Source of the DNA: Salinivenus lutea
Lineage (GTDB): Bacteria > Bacteroidota > Rhodothermia > Rhodothermales > Salinibacteraceae
DNA: 64,000 nt
Assembly: GCA_002894685.1 (NCBI GenBank)
Contig: NCRC01000013.1
Span: 25,937 to 89,936, forward strand
Direction of reading: 5' to 3'
Part shown: positions 10,201-17,963 of the stretch, in pieces
How positions within the stretch are numbered: position 1 is the first letter of the stretch
Layout: every line of letters starts with the position of its first letter
Made by a program: the position numbers and the translations under genes
The notes under the pieces: model-generated
What the model was told of the DNA's origin: nothing
Databases searched by the model: none
The model's input: only the letters and a program-made list of their open reading frames with translations

Positions 10201-10424
10201 ACCCCCTCAATTCGGTCTTCGATGCGCCGCACGATGGACTGCTCCACCTCTTCGGGCGAGCCGCCGGGGTAGGTGACCTGGATCTGCACCTGGTCGAGGC
10301 TAAACTCCGGAAACACCTCCTGCACGGTGGTAAAGGCCGCCGCCCCTCCGCCCAGCAGCAAGAGAAGCATCAACAGGTTGGCCGCCACGCCGTTGCGGGC
10401 GAACCATTCAATGGCTCGGTTCAT
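7209..10424 (-). CDS. Efflux RND transporter permease subunit
   Basis: The inner-membrane proton-driven pump of a tripartite efflux system, 1071 residues, the usual RND length. It starts NRAIEWFARNGVAANLLML with the first transmembrane helix, followed by large periplasmic porter loops. The TM4 acidic pair is present in GIVVDDAIVVGENV. The second half has GLSGVIVNDALVMLDFAN where AcrB carries its proton-relay Lys, so it belongs to a non-AcrB clade of heavy-metal/hydrophobe-type pumps. It is separated from its adaptor gene by an inserted four-helix-bundle gene, and the sequence right in front of its start codon consists of ACGTT-type repeats rather than a recognisable ribosome site. Substrate unknown. 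Confidence 0.95.
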   Translation of the reverse strand: MNRAIEWFARNGVAANLLMLLLLLGGGAAAFTTVQEVFPEFSLDQVQIQVTYPGGSPEEVEQSIVRRIEDRIEGVEGIDRVLGSATENAGVVTAELRRGTDLSRARTDIKSEVDRITAFPEEAEEPIVTEVTNRQQALQVALYGDASERSLKELAQRVKDDLTQDPQISFIQIAGVRDYEISVEVSRTDLRKYGLTLGQVSGLVREGSLDLPGGSIETEGEEITVRTEGQNYTKADFEDIVVLTREDGTNVRLGQIAEVEDAFDENADLITRFNGKPAAILNVFRTGDEQVLAVEETVSTYLAEDLRPSLPAGLSATVWQNNAEDLRSRLNLLIENGILGLLLVVLTLTLFLAPRLAFWTSVGIFLSFSGTFIVMQYLDVSINLLSLFGFILSIGIVVDDAIVVGENVYAEQEKKGNPLAAAVRGTQRVGIPVIFAVLTTVAAFTPLLFVGGTIGKFLGDIPTIVIIVLLLSLVEVLFILPYHLSERPDQETPADDQSLFLRTLNRVRRWVAAQLWTFVRGPLTTALRFATRRYGVTICGAVALLLVAFSFVGNGYISFSFFPSVQGKLVTAQVEMPAGTTPEETARMTSRLQATGYDAIEKLEEEAGQPLVENVYVTVGQQPRANSGPNQAGFTATSANLAEVSFEMIDPEERAVTSTQFENRWREMTGTVPGVRSLSFTASVVSVGEPVSVEVSAPTQERLDRSVAAVQDSLQRFAGVFDIKSDQEQGRRELELSLKPSARPLGITLNDLAQQVRGGFFGVESYRLQRGQNEVRVYARLPDDERDAVEDLGEYRIRTPAGAAVPLETVADVTTGYAPARINRQDGRRVVTVTADVDPSVTTGNEVTQALNAAVLPSIQRAIPGMSYQFGGQQRQQRKAQSSLAIGFFLALFAIYALLAIPFRSYLQPFVIMSTIPFAWIGAIIGHLLLDVSLGLLSIFGIVGLSGVIVNDALVMLDFANEERAKGRSWPEALVRAGQMRFRPILLTSLTTFLGLFPIIIEQSVQAQFLIPMAVSLGVGIIFGTGVLMMIVPALSMLQDRATGWVQTTLLGYDEPAVHLGAYDGPTDASS

Positions 10425-10461
10425 CGTTGAAACGTTTGAACGTGATCCGTTGGAACGTTGG
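10425..10461. repeat. ACGTT-word repeat block, left side of the four-helix-bundle gene
   Basis: Degenerate copies of CGTTGAA / ACGTTTGAACGT / CGTTGGAACGTTGG fill the bases directly upstream of the RND pump start. The same words recur in the longer block on the other side of the inserted gene. The block occupies the position where the pump's ribosome-binding site would be expected. Confidence 0.75.
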
Positions 10462-10470
10462 CGGGGGAGG

Positions 10471-10899
10471 TCACTCCGGGGCGTCCAGGTTGACCTGATA
10501 CTGGGTTCCGTTCTCTTGGACGCGGGAGGCGTTTGGTTTTGATTTCAGATACTGAATCAGTCGGAAGAGTTGCCGGGAGGCCTTGTCGGCCAGATCGTAG
10601 GTGGCCTCGAAGTCGGCGTCTGACAGGTAGTCCTGGTCGTAGGCGACATAGAGCTGCGCCCGCACCTCTCCCGCTGATCCTCGCGCCCGACCGAGGTGGT
10701 CTATAAAAATACTCTGCGTACGGCTCTCAAACCCCTCGGCGATGTTGCTCATTACCGACACCGCTGCTCGTTGAATCTGGTCGCGCAGGCCAAAGTCCTT
10801 CGAGAAGGGCTCCTGACGCGTATGCTCGTACACGCGGGTCGTCAGTGTGCGAGCCGTTTGCCAGACCTCAAGCTCCTCGAAGCGCTCGATTGTGGCCAT
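10471..10899 (-). CDS. Four-helix-bundle protein (S23 / 23S rRNA intervening-sequence / Avd-like family)
   Basis: A protein of 142 residues with the family hallmarks: FEELEVWQTARTLTTRVYEH at the start, then LRDQIQRAAVSVMSNIAEGF, then GRARGSAGEVRAQLYVAYD, and a C-terminal helix ADKASRQLFRLIQYL. Family members form pentameric helical bundles. They are found inside 23S rRNA intervening sequences, as Avd subunits of diversity-generating retroelements, and as orphan genes. No reverse transcriptase is nearby. The gene is embedded between the adaptor and pump genes of an efflux operon in the same orientation, with ACGTT-word repeats on both sides, which suggests it arrived as a unit. Function of orphan members is not established. 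Confidence 0.9.
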   Translation of the reverse strand: MATIERFEELEVWQTARTLTTRVYEHTRQEPFSKDFGLRDQIQRAAVSVMSNIAEGFESRTQSIFIDHLGRARGSAGEVRAQLYVAYDQDYLSDADFEATYDLADKASRQLFRLIQYLKSKPNASRVQENGTQYQVNLDAPE

Positions 10900-10909
10900 A
10901 GTAGGTGGG

Positions 10910-11120
10910 CGTTTGGGCGTTGATCGTTTGAACGTTTTACGTTGTACGTTGGGCGTTTAAACGTTTTACGTTATGCGTTGGGTGTTTGAACGTTTTTACG
11001 TTGTGCGTTGTACGTTGAAACGTTATGTAATTGAGAAGTACCTCAGAAGTGAGATATCTATTGCAAAAACATTCAACGTTCTAACGTGCTAACGTACAAC
11101 GCAATTTAACGTGTAACGCG
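10910..11120. repeat. ACGTT-word repeat array with inverted right arm
   Basis: Bases 10910-11026 are built from variants of GCGTTGTACGTTG and GTTTGAACGTTTT. Bases 11071-11120 contain the same words inverted (AACGTGCTAACGTACAACGC), running into the last codons of the adaptor gene. The 12-mer GCGTTGTACGTT near 11003 has an exact reverse complement near 11091, so the array can fold into a long imperfect stem around the AT-rich spacer 11027-11070. Together with the block at 10425-10461 it brackets the four-helix-bundle gene. Confidence 0.8.
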
Positions 11121-12344
11121 AACAGCCATGCTATCGGTTTGCACCCGAAGGTCGGTGGTGATCACGCGGGCGTCGGGGTCGAGCGTCGGGGCCAGGTAGG
11201 TCCGTTCCTCCACCGTCTGAATGGGCTCCACCCGCCGCTCGACCAGCATCGAGTCGCCGTCCACGGTCCACACAACCGGGGGCTGGTCCGGCTCGCGGGT
11301 GTGCACGGCCCGGCGGGGCACGACGTGGTAGGTCCCCTCGCGCCGCCCCACAATATCGACCGTCGCGTAGGTGCCCACGGCCAGGGGCGGCGCCTGTCCG
11401 CTCGGAGACGCCCCCGGCTGCGCCGCGGCGGCCGTCGCCTGCTCGTAGGGGGCGGGCACGCGCACCACCACGTCGACGGTGCGAGTCTGCTCGTCGAGGG
11501 CCCCTTCCACCCGGTGCACCCGCCCCTCCCACGTAAACGTCCGCCCGCCGTACGTGCTAGCGACCGTCGCCGGGAGCGCGGCCGCGCCCGTCCGCCCCGT
11601 CGTGCGCCACAGGTTCTGGATGAGGGCCGCCTTGCTGGAGGCGAGGGACACCACGACTTCCACGACCTCGGTGCCGTACACGGTGGCCACCGGCGTGCCG
11701 GGGGCGACGTACGCCCCCAGATCGGCCTGTTTGGTGCGGACCATGCCGTCGAACGGCACCTCCAGGCGCGTACGCTCCAGGTTGGTGCGCGCATTTTCCA
11801 GGGAGGCCTCGGCACTTTCCAGGTTGGCACGGGCCTGCGCCAGTTGCGGCTCGTTGAAGACGAGGCGGCCCAGCTCCGTGCTGTCGGGCTCCGGGGCCTC
11901 CCCGGTCCGCTCGCGGATGCGCTCGTAGTCGCGCTGGGCGGCGGTGGCCTCCTCCCGCGCCTGGATGAGCTGGAACGTCGCCTGCGTCACCTGCGCCTCC
12001 GCCTGCGTGACCGCGGTGCGGTAGTCCGACGGATCGATCTGCGCGAGGGGCTCGCCGGCCTCAAACCGCCCGCCGCTCACCAGGGCGTCGGAGACTTCGG
12101 TGAGGCGCCCGCCCACCTGCGCCGTCAGCTGAATTTCGCGGACGGGCTGCACCGTCCCGTGTCCCCGCACCTCCAGGCTCCCCGAGCGCACCTCGACCGG
12201 CGTCGTGGAGACGAGCGGCGACTGCGGGGGCGGCGGGCTCGTTTCGGGCTGCGGCGCAAAGGCGCGGAGGAGCCCCACCACCACGACGGCGCCGACGAGA
12301 ATGCTGCCGCCGAGGAGGTACGGGTTGTAATCACGAAAATCCAT
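11106..12344 (-). CDS. Efflux RND transporter periplasmic adaptor subunit (membrane-fusion protein)
   Basis: 412 residues. One N-terminal membrane anchor (LLGGSILVGAVVVVGLLRAF) is followed by a barrel-sandwich hybrid half (VRGHGTVQPVREIQLTAQVG, GEPLAQIDPSDY). A long alpha-hairpin runs from about 115 to 205 (QATFQLIQAREEATAAQRDY, ESAEASLENARTNLERTRLE). The return half-motif VPFDGMVRTKQADLGAYV and beta-barrel/proximal domains complete the HlyD-type fold. It bridges the pump with the outer-membrane factor, whose gene ends 39 bases upstream. The stop codon region is invaded by the inverted ACGTT-type words of the adjoining repeat array, so the last residues VRVTR may reflect the insertion junction. 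Confidence 0.94.
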   Translation of the reverse strand: MDFRDYNPYLLGGSILVGAVVVVGLLRAFAPQPETSPPPPQSPLVSTTPVEVRSGSLEVRGHGTVQPVREIQLTAQVGGRLTEVSDALVSGGRFEAGEPLAQIDPSDYRTAVTQAEAQVTQATFQLIQAREEATAAQRDYERIRERTGEAPEPDSTELGRLVFNEPQLAQARANLESAEASLENARTNLERTRLEVPFDGMVRTKQADLGAYVAPGTPVATVYGTEVVEVVVSLASSKAALIQNLWRTTGRTGAAALPATVASTYGGRTFTWEGRVHRVEGALDEQTRTVDVVVRVPAPYEQATAAAAQPGASPSGQAPPLAVGTYATVDIVGRREGTYHVVPRRAVHTREPDQPPVVWTVDGDSMLVERRVEPIQTVEERTYLAPTLDPDARVITTDLRVQTDSMAVRVTR

Positions 12345-12383
12345 CGGAGAGAAGGGTCAATCGAAAAAACAAAGCCAACGGGG

Positions 12384-13925
12384 CTACTGGAAGAGGCGCG
12401 GATCCTCCGCCTCCGCGTCGTCGGTCCAGGTGCCCCCAAGTGCACGGTGGAGGGCCAGCCGGGCGTTCACGACCGCCAACTGGGCGGCGGCCCGGCGGGT
12501 ACGGGCCTGCAGCAGGCCCCGCTCGGCGTCCAGCAGGGCCACCACGTCGCCCACTCCCCCCTCGTATCGGTCGCGCTGCGTCCGGTAGGCATCGCGGGCC
12601 GTCGCCACCTGCTGCCTGACGTCCCGGAGGCGCTGCTTCTGTTTCTCGTAGGCAACGAGCGAGGCCTTCACCTCCCGAAACGCCGTGAGCACGGTCTGCT
12701 GGTAGGTCGCCGCCTGCTGTTGGTAGCGGGCCTCCGCCGCGTCGAGGTTGGCGCGCAGCCGCCCCCCTTGAAAGAGCGGGGCCGTGAGCTGAGCGGCGAA
12801 GTTGGCAAACCGCTGGTCGAGGTCGATGAGGCTGCTGAGGGCGCTGCTCTGCGTGCCGCCCGTGCCGGTGAGGGACAGGCTCGGCAGCATCTCGGCCCGG
12901 GCCACGCCAATCTGCTGACGCGCCGCCTCCAGTCGGCGGGCCCCCGCCCGCACATCGGGCCGCTGCATCAACAGATCAGACGGCAGGCCCGCCGGCACGG
13001 GCGACAGGTCGAGCGAGAACGACAAGGAGTCGGGCAGCAGGGCGCGCTCCTGCCCCGCAAACCGCCCCAGCAGCACGGAGAGCTGGCTCCGGGCCTCGTA
13101 CAGCTGATTCTCCAACTGCGGCTGCTCCGCCCGCGCCCCCTCCAGGCTCTGCTGGACCGAGTATACCTGGAACGACGAGGCGATTCCCTGGGCGTACCGG
13201 TCCTCCGCAATGTCGAGCCGCTGTTCCAGCAGGTCGACGGTGCGCCGCCCCAGCTGCACCTGCCGCTGGAGGGACGCGGCCTGGAAGTAGGTGGAGATAG
13301 TCTGGCTGATGACGGAGATGCGGGCCGTCTGCAGATCGGCGGCCGTGGCAAAGTACTGGTTCAGGGCCGCCTTGCGCTGGCTTCGGACCCGTCCCCAGAA
13401 GTCGAGCTCGTAGGACAGCCCGAGCGTGGCCTGGTAGGTGCTGAACGCAAACCGGTCCGGCACCGGTTGCTGATCAGACTCCGGGGGTTGCTCCCCGTTT
13501 GGGGATCCGCTCTCCCCTCCGCCGCCGATCGCCCCGCCGATGCCGGTGTTTGCGGGCTGGCTCTGGTAGTTGTACTGCCCGTTCGCGTCGATGCTGGGGA
13601 AGAGCGGCGCACGAGCCACCCGAAACTGCGCCGCCAGCTCCTCGACACGCGCCTCCGCGGCCCGGAGGTCAAAATTTTCGGCCAGGGCGGTGTCCACCAG
13701 TGTGGTGAGGGTCGAATCCCCGAAGGCCGTCCACCACCGCTGCGACTCCATGCGGGCCGTATCCGCCGCGGCGCTCGGCAGCGTGGTGTCGCCTGGGGCC
13801 GACGCAAAGGTGCCGGGCAGGTCCTGCTCGGCCTCGGGCGCGGGCAGGGAGGGCGTGAGCGAGCAGCCCGCCACCGCCAGCAGGCATGCCAGGACGCCGT
13901 ACAGGCAAGGGCGCAAACGCGTCAT
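12384..13925 (-). CDS. Outer-membrane efflux lipoprotein (TolC/OprM, NodT family)
   Basis: 513 residues with a lipoprotein signal peptide (CLLAVAGC, Cys21). Two outer-membrane efflux repeats follow, for example FDLRAAEARVEELAAQFRVA and SYELDFWGRVRSQRKAALNQ in the first and RPDVRAGARRLEAARQQIGV in the second. These are the conserved helical-barrel and strand segments of the NodT subfamily. It forms the exit duct for the RND pump. It is transcribed from the TetR side of the operon, 41 bases after the TetR stop. Confidence 0.93.
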   Translation of the reverse strand: MTRLRPCLYGVLACLLAVAGCSLTPSLPAPEAEQDLPGTFASAPGDTTLPSAAADTARMESQRWWTAFGDSTLTTLVDTALAENFDLRAAEARVEELAAQFRVARAPLFPSIDANGQYNYQSQPANTGIGGAIGGGGESGSPNGEQPPESDQQPVPDRFAFSTYQATLGLSYELDFWGRVRSQRKAALNQYFATAADLQTARISVISQTISTYFQAASLQRQVQLGRRTVDLLEQRLDIAEDRYAQGIASSFQVYSVQQSLEGARAEQPQLENQLYEARSQLSVLLGRFAGQERALLPDSLSFSLDLSPVPAGLPSDLLMQRPDVRAGARRLEAARQQIGVARAEMLPSLSLTGTGGTQSSALSSLIDLDQRFANFAAQLTAPLFQGGRLRANLDAAEARYQQQAATYQQTVLTAFREVKASLVAYEKQKQRLRDVRQQVATARDAYRTQRDRYEGGVGDVVALLDAERGLLQARTRRAAAQLAVVNARLALHRALGGTWTDDAEAEDPRLFQ

Positions 13926-13966
13926 CTGAAAACCGATCGGGCGGGGAGCAATGAGACGAGCAGCGG

Positions 13967-14656
13967 CTAGTCGCGGGGCGCGAGACCCCGATAGATCAGA
14001 TCAAACAGGTGGTCCTTTCGCTCCTCCACGAACGCGTCCCAGTCGCGCTCGGCGGGCGGGTGTAAAATCTGGACCGTCGGGCGGGCGACGAAGAAATACA
14101 GGCACGTCGAGATCACCGTCAGCACCGTGTGGTGCGGGTCCACCGGTCGGATTTCGCCGGCCTCGACGGCGTCCTCGATCGTGTTCACCAGGATGCTCGG
14201 CGGGGTGCGGTCCGTGTTTGTCGCCTCCCGCATGTGCTCGCCGAGCAGGGTGCCCCCCGCCAGGTTCTCCTGCACCATCAGGCGCATCGCCGCGTCGTGG
14301 GTGCGCACAAAGTCGACGTATCCGTCAATGAAGACCCGCAGCGTCTCCGCAAAGGTCGGGGCCTCCGTCAACGAGATGTCGAACGACGCCATGAACTGCC
14401 GCACCGTGTAGGCGAACACGTCCTCGTACAGCGTCCGCTTGTCGCGGAAGTAGTAGTGCAGCATCGCCTTGTTGATGTCGGCGGCGTCGGCGATCCCCTG
14501 CATCCGAGCGCCCGTGCGCCCCTCGCGGGCAAACACCTGCAGGGCCGCGTCGAAAATGGTCCGCTCCGTGTCGGAGTATTCGGAAGGGGCGGACAGACTG
14601 GCCATAAGGCGGTGCATTGGCGCGAGGCGAATGGATGGGGTGGAATTGACGCCCAT
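13967..14656 (-). CDS. TetR/AcrR-family transcriptional regulator
   Basis: An N-terminal helix-turn-helix (ERTIFDAALQVFAREG, MQGIADAADINKAMLHYYFR, DKRTLYEDVF) is followed by a helical ligand domain typical of regulators that head RND efflux operons. The first Met (14656) lies six bases from a tandem palindrome. The Mets at 14617 and 14605 (MASLSAPSEYS) are more likely starts because they leave room for a promoter, giving about 213-217 residues. First gene of the efflux operon and probably an autorepressor; the inducer is unknown. Confidence 0.9.
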   Translation of the reverse strand: MGVNSTPSIRLAPMHRLMASLSAPSEYSDTERTIFDAALQVFAREGRTGARMQGIADAADINKAMLHYYFRDKRTLYEDVFAYTVRQFMASFDISLTEAPTFAETLRVFIDGYVDFVRTHDAAMRLMVQENLAGGTLLGEHMREATNTDRTPPSILVNTIEDAVEAGEIRPVDPHHTVLTVISTCLYFFVARPTVQILHPPAERDWDAFVEERKDHLFDLIYRGLAPRD

Positions 14657-14661
14657 CCGGC

Positions 14662-14685
14662 TGGTTCAACCATTTGGTTAAACCA
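14662..14685. promoter_or_regulatory. Tandem 11-bp palindromes, probable TetR operator
   Basis: TGGTTCAACCA (14662-14672) and TGGTTAAACCA (14675-14685) are two palindromes with identical arms (TGGTT/AACCA), 13 bases apart. The inner AACCATTTGGTT is a third overlapping palindrome. They lie directly in front of the tetR reading frame. Two dimers of the adjacent regulator could bind here and control the whole efflux operon. Confidence 0.75.
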
Positions 14686-14756
14686 TACGCGAAGATTACA
14701 GAACTCCCTGGTCGGTCGCCTTCGATCGTCCGAGACAACGGCAGGGACTACGATTC

Positions 14757-16235
14757 TTACCGTCTCTCCGCTCCGCCTCGAGAGGACGCCGTCGAGTCCG
14801 TAAACGCGTAGACCTCTAGCGTGCTCGGCGGGGGCACAGTGTCCGTCCGGGGCCGGTCGCGGTTGCGCCCAAGGGTTTCCCAGCGAAGCTGGTACGCTCG
14901 CTCGCTACGCCCGACGGAGCGCCTGCCTCTCCCGTCGGCCTCCCGGCGGACATCGCCCGTCCACTGCACCCGCATGCCCGGCACGTCGGAGCGCACCCGA
15001 TCGACGTGGGCCGGGCGGGGCGGGTCCAGCACGGTCTGCCCGACGGGCTGGAGCGTCTTCGGGTCCAGGAGCCACGCGCCCTCGCCCTGTTTCCAGTGCC
15101 AGTACGGCTGCGCCAGGCGCCCCTCTGCTCCCGCCTCCGCGCCCACGGGTCGTGCCGCCCCGGCCCCGACCCGGCTGGGCAGCGACCCCATCCCGCCAAA
15201 GTCCCACCGGACCGACCAGTCGCTCGTCTGGTGAATCTGCCACGCGCCCCTCTCCCAGCGGGCGTTGTAGATCTGGCTGTGCCCCGCGTCGTCGTACCGG
15301 TGGTACCCGACAACGGGCCGGTTCTGATGGTCAAACCCGAGCGCAAAGCCCATGTTGATGAGCCCCTCGCCCGGCCCGGCGGGATCCACGACCGCAGCCG
15401 AATCGGCGGGCGTGACCGGGAGCGAGAGGGCCGTGCCGCCCGCCGTCTCCCAGTGCCGCAGGTCCGCGCTTCGCATGTAGGAGAGGTCGTGGTTCGTCGC
15501 GGCGTCCGGGGTGTTGCGCCACATCCACACCACGTGGAAGCGGCCGTCCGGCCCCCGCGTGGGACCGATGGGGTAGGCATTCATGTCCTGCGGGCCGCCG
15601 TCGAGGAGGGGCGTATCGAGCAGCCGCCGCCACTGCTCCGCCTCGGCGTCGTAGACGTTGTAGATGCGCCGGCCGTCTCCACTTCCGCCGTCCCGGTAGC
15701 CGAAGACGAGTCGCCCGTCCGGTCCCTTCAGGAACGTCGGGTAGGTGCACTGCTCCTCGTCGCGCCCGACCATGTCCTCGACCCGCTCCAGGGTTCGGAT
15801 ATCCAGGGGCTCCTCGGTCCGAAAGTACGTTAGCGGGTCGACGTGCATGTTGCCGCTCAGGTGGAGCTGGTCGTTCGCGTCGACCGCCATCGTGAGGTAG
15901 TTGTGGCTATCCCACGGCACGCGCTCGTCGAGCCGCACGCGGGTCCAGTCGTCGCTGTCGAGCGGGCGGGCGGCCACCGTCAGGTGCCGCTCGTGGTCGT
16001 AGTACGCGACGAACTGGCGGTCCGCATGCGTCAGCAGGGCAAACTCCACCGGAAGGCCCGACCACACGGAATCCACTGCAACAACCTCCGCCACGCGCAG
16101 CGTATCCCGCGACGGCCCGCCGGTCGCCTCAAGATTCACGGGGACGCCCCCGACGGTCAGATACGCAAGTGCCCCCAGCACCGCGGCCCGGACAGCGTAC
16201 CTGAGGACCGCCGAATTTGGTCGCAGTGTGGACAT
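14757..16235 (-). CDS. BNR_4-type beta-propeller protein (candidate polysaccharide lyase/glycosidase)
   Basis: About 492 residues from the Met at 16235, with an N-terminal hydrophobic export segment (VLRYAVRAAVLGALAYLTVG). It contains hallmark BNR_4 (PF15892) motifs: YYDHERHLTVAAR, DSHNYLTMAVDANDQLHLSG followed by NMH, YPTFLKGPDGRLVFGYRDGG, and HRYDDAGHSQIYNARW. Seven-bladed propellers of this superfamily include ulvan lyases (PL24/PL25) and the rhamnose-glucuronate-active enzymes around GH145/PL42, in which conserved His and Tyr residues are catalytic. It is the last gene of the utilization locus, 90 bases after the GH51 gene. The substrate is inferred only from context, where removal of a charged Rha/GlcA cap from arabinogalactan would fit. 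Confidence 0.8.
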   Translation of the reverse strand: MSTLRPNSAVLRYAVRAAVLGALAYLTVGGVPVNLEATGGPSRDTLRVAEVVAVDSVWSGLPVEFALLTHADRQFVAYYDHERHLTVAARPLDSDDWTRVRLDERVPWDSHNYLTMAVDANDQLHLSGNMHVDPLTYFRTEEPLDIRTLERVEDMVGRDEEQCTYPTFLKGPDGRLVFGYRDGGSGDGRRIYNVYDAEAEQWRRLLDTPLLDGGPQDMNAYPIGPTRGPDGRFHVVWMWRNTPDAATNHDLSYMRSADLRHWETAGGTALSLPVTPADSAAVVDPAGPGEGLINMGFALGFDHQNRPVVGYHRYDDAGHSQIYNARWERGAWQIHQTSDWSVRWDFGGMGSLPSRVGAGAARPVGAEAGAEGRLAQPYWHWKQGEGAWLLDPKTLQPVGQTVLDPPRPAHVDRVRSDVPGMRVQWTGDVRREADGRGRRSVGRSERAYQLRWETLGRNRDRPRTDTVPPPSTLEVYAFTDSTASSRGGAERR

Positions 16236-16325
16236 CAGGACGGGAGGAACGGGAAACAACGGCGGTGAAAAACGCGGGCACGGCGGAGCCGGAAGCGTCG
16301 GAACGACGGGATACACGCCGACGCG

Positions 16326-17903
16326 CTATTGCAGCTCCAGCGACACAACGGCCTTGGCGGGCAGTTCGACCGTGAGGGTGCCGTTCTCGAGCTGGGCGCC
16401 GTCGAAGGACGAGGGCTGGAGGCGGGTGGGCGCCTCGAACGTGTTGTGCGCGCTCATCTGATCGGCGGTTAGCACCCGGCCCGACACCGTCGAGGTGTCC
16501 AGCCCCCGCAGGTCGACCGACACCGTCCGCGCCCGGCTCGGGTCCGTGTTCGCCATCGTTACGCGGATGCGCCCCTGGTCGTCGACGGAGGCGGAGGCGC
16601 TGACAGCCGGGGCCTCCTCGCCATCGTGTGCGTAGGTGCCCCGCTCCAGATCCATGGGCAGGAGCGTGGCGTCCTGGTGGGCCTTGTACATGTCGAAGAC
16701 GTGGTAGGTGGGCGTCTTCACCAGCTGGCCGTCGTCGTAGAGGACGAGCGCCTGCAGCACATTCACCGTCTGGGCCAGGTTGGCCATCCGCACGCGGTCG
16801 GCGTGCCGGTTGAAGATGTTGAGGTGAAGGGCCGCAACCAGGGCATCGCGCAGCGTATTCTGCTGCTTCAGAAAGCCCGGCTTGGTGCCCGGCATCGGGT
16901 CGTGCCACATGCCCCACTCGCCCACGATGAGGGCCGTCTCCTGCTCCGGATCGTACTGATCCATAATGGCGGAGTGGCGTGTGATCAGCTCATCGATGTA
17001 CCAGGCGCCCTGCATGGCCTCGTGCCACTCGCCTTCCGTGAAGTCGGTGGCCGAGCCCTTGTTTTCCCAGGTGCCCACGACGGTATAGTGATGCAGGTCG
17101 ATGCCGTCGATCATCCCACCGGCCTCTTCCATCAGGGTGCGCGTCCACTCGTAGTCGCTGCCGCTCGGGCCGGCGGCGATGCGGTAGGGCTCCGGGCCAT
17201 ACGGGGGCCAGAGGTAGGTCGCGTAGCGCTTGTACAGGTCGGCGTAGTAGTCGGCGCTCATGTTGCCCCCACAGCCCCAGCTCTCGTTGCCGACGCCCCA
17301 GTACCTCACGTTCCACGGCTCCTCGCGGCCGTGTTCGGCGCGGAGGTCGGCCATCGGGCCCGGCCCGTCGTGGTTCATGTATTCCCACCAGTTGGCCATC
17401 TCCTCGACCGTGCCGCTGCCCACGTTGCCCACGATGATGGGCTCGGCGTCGAGACGATCGACAAGGCCCATAAACTCATGCGTCCCAAAACTATTGTCCC
17501 GCGTGACGTTGCCCCAGATGGCATTCACAATCGACGGGCGCTCCTCTTGTGGCCCCACGCCGTCGCGCCAATGGTAGTAGTCGGCAAAGCAGCCGCCGGG
17601 CCAGCGCACATTCGGAATGTTGAGCTGGTTGAGGGCCTCGATCACCTGCTGGTTGTACTGCCAGTTGCCCCGGTCGTCCTGAATCCAGAAGCCGCCGTAG
17701 ATGTCCTCGCCCAGGTGCTCGGCAAAGTGGCCGTAGATGTGACGGTTGATGGTGGTCTCGCCCTGATCGGCGCTAATCGCTCCTTCAAGGGAGGGGGCCT
17801 CTTGAGCATGTGCGGGCACGCCAAGCAAAAGGCCCATGAGCATTGTGAGGGCGACAAGACGTACGGGACGACGCCCGGGGCAAACAGTCGATAGAAAACA
17901 CAT
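16326..17903 (-). CDS. Secreted alpha-L-arabinofuranosidase, GH51
   Basis: 525 residues with a signal peptide ending near AHAQ34. The GH51 TIM barrel is recognisable from IYGHFAEHLGEDIYGGFW, VRWPGGCFADYYHWRDGVG and the acid/base Glu207 in YWGVGNESWG. The nucleophile is Glu329 in LIVGEWGMWH. A C-terminal beta-sandwich (SVDLRGLD to AVVSLELQ) completes the family fold. It releases terminal arabinofuranose from arabinan, arabinoxylan or arabinogalactan side chains. Export suggests periplasmic action on imported oligomers. Part of the minus-strand locus between ThuA and the second BNR_4 gene. Confidence 0.93.
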   Translation of the reverse strand: MCFLSTVCPGRRPVRLVALTMLMGLLLGVPAHAQEAPSLEGAISADQGETTINRHIYGHFAEHLGEDIYGGFWIQDDRGNWQYNQQVIEALNQLNIPNVRWPGGCFADYYHWRDGVGPQEERPSIVNAIWGNVTRDNSFGTHEFMGLVDRLDAEPIIVGNVGSGTVEEMANWWEYMNHDGPGPMADLRAEHGREEPWNVRYWGVGNESWGCGGNMSADYYADLYKRYATYLWPPYGPEPYRIAAGPSGSDYEWTRTLMEEAGGMIDGIDLHHYTVVGTWENKGSATDFTEGEWHEAMQGAWYIDELITRHSAIMDQYDPEQETALIVGEWGMWHDPMPGTKPGFLKQQNTLRDALVAALHLNIFNRHADRVRMANLAQTVNVLQALVLYDDGQLVKTPTYHVFDMYKAHQDATLLPMDLERGTYAHDGEEAPAVSASASVDDQGRIRVTMANTDPSRARTVSVDLRGLDTSTVSGRVLTADQMSAHNTFEAPTRLQPSSFDGAQLENGTLTVELPAKAVVSLELQ

Positions 17904-17963
17904 GGCAGCGATTTTGATGGAACGAAACGAAGCAACATCGGAGCGAGAAAGGTACCCCGCCTG

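Noticed and set aside
10471..11120. A diversity-generating retroelement around the Avd-like gene
   Set aside because: No reverse transcriptase and no template/variable repeat pair are present nearby.
10905..11120. A CRISPR array reading of the ACGTT repeats
   Set aside because: Units are short, degenerate and without regular spacers, and no cas genes are present.
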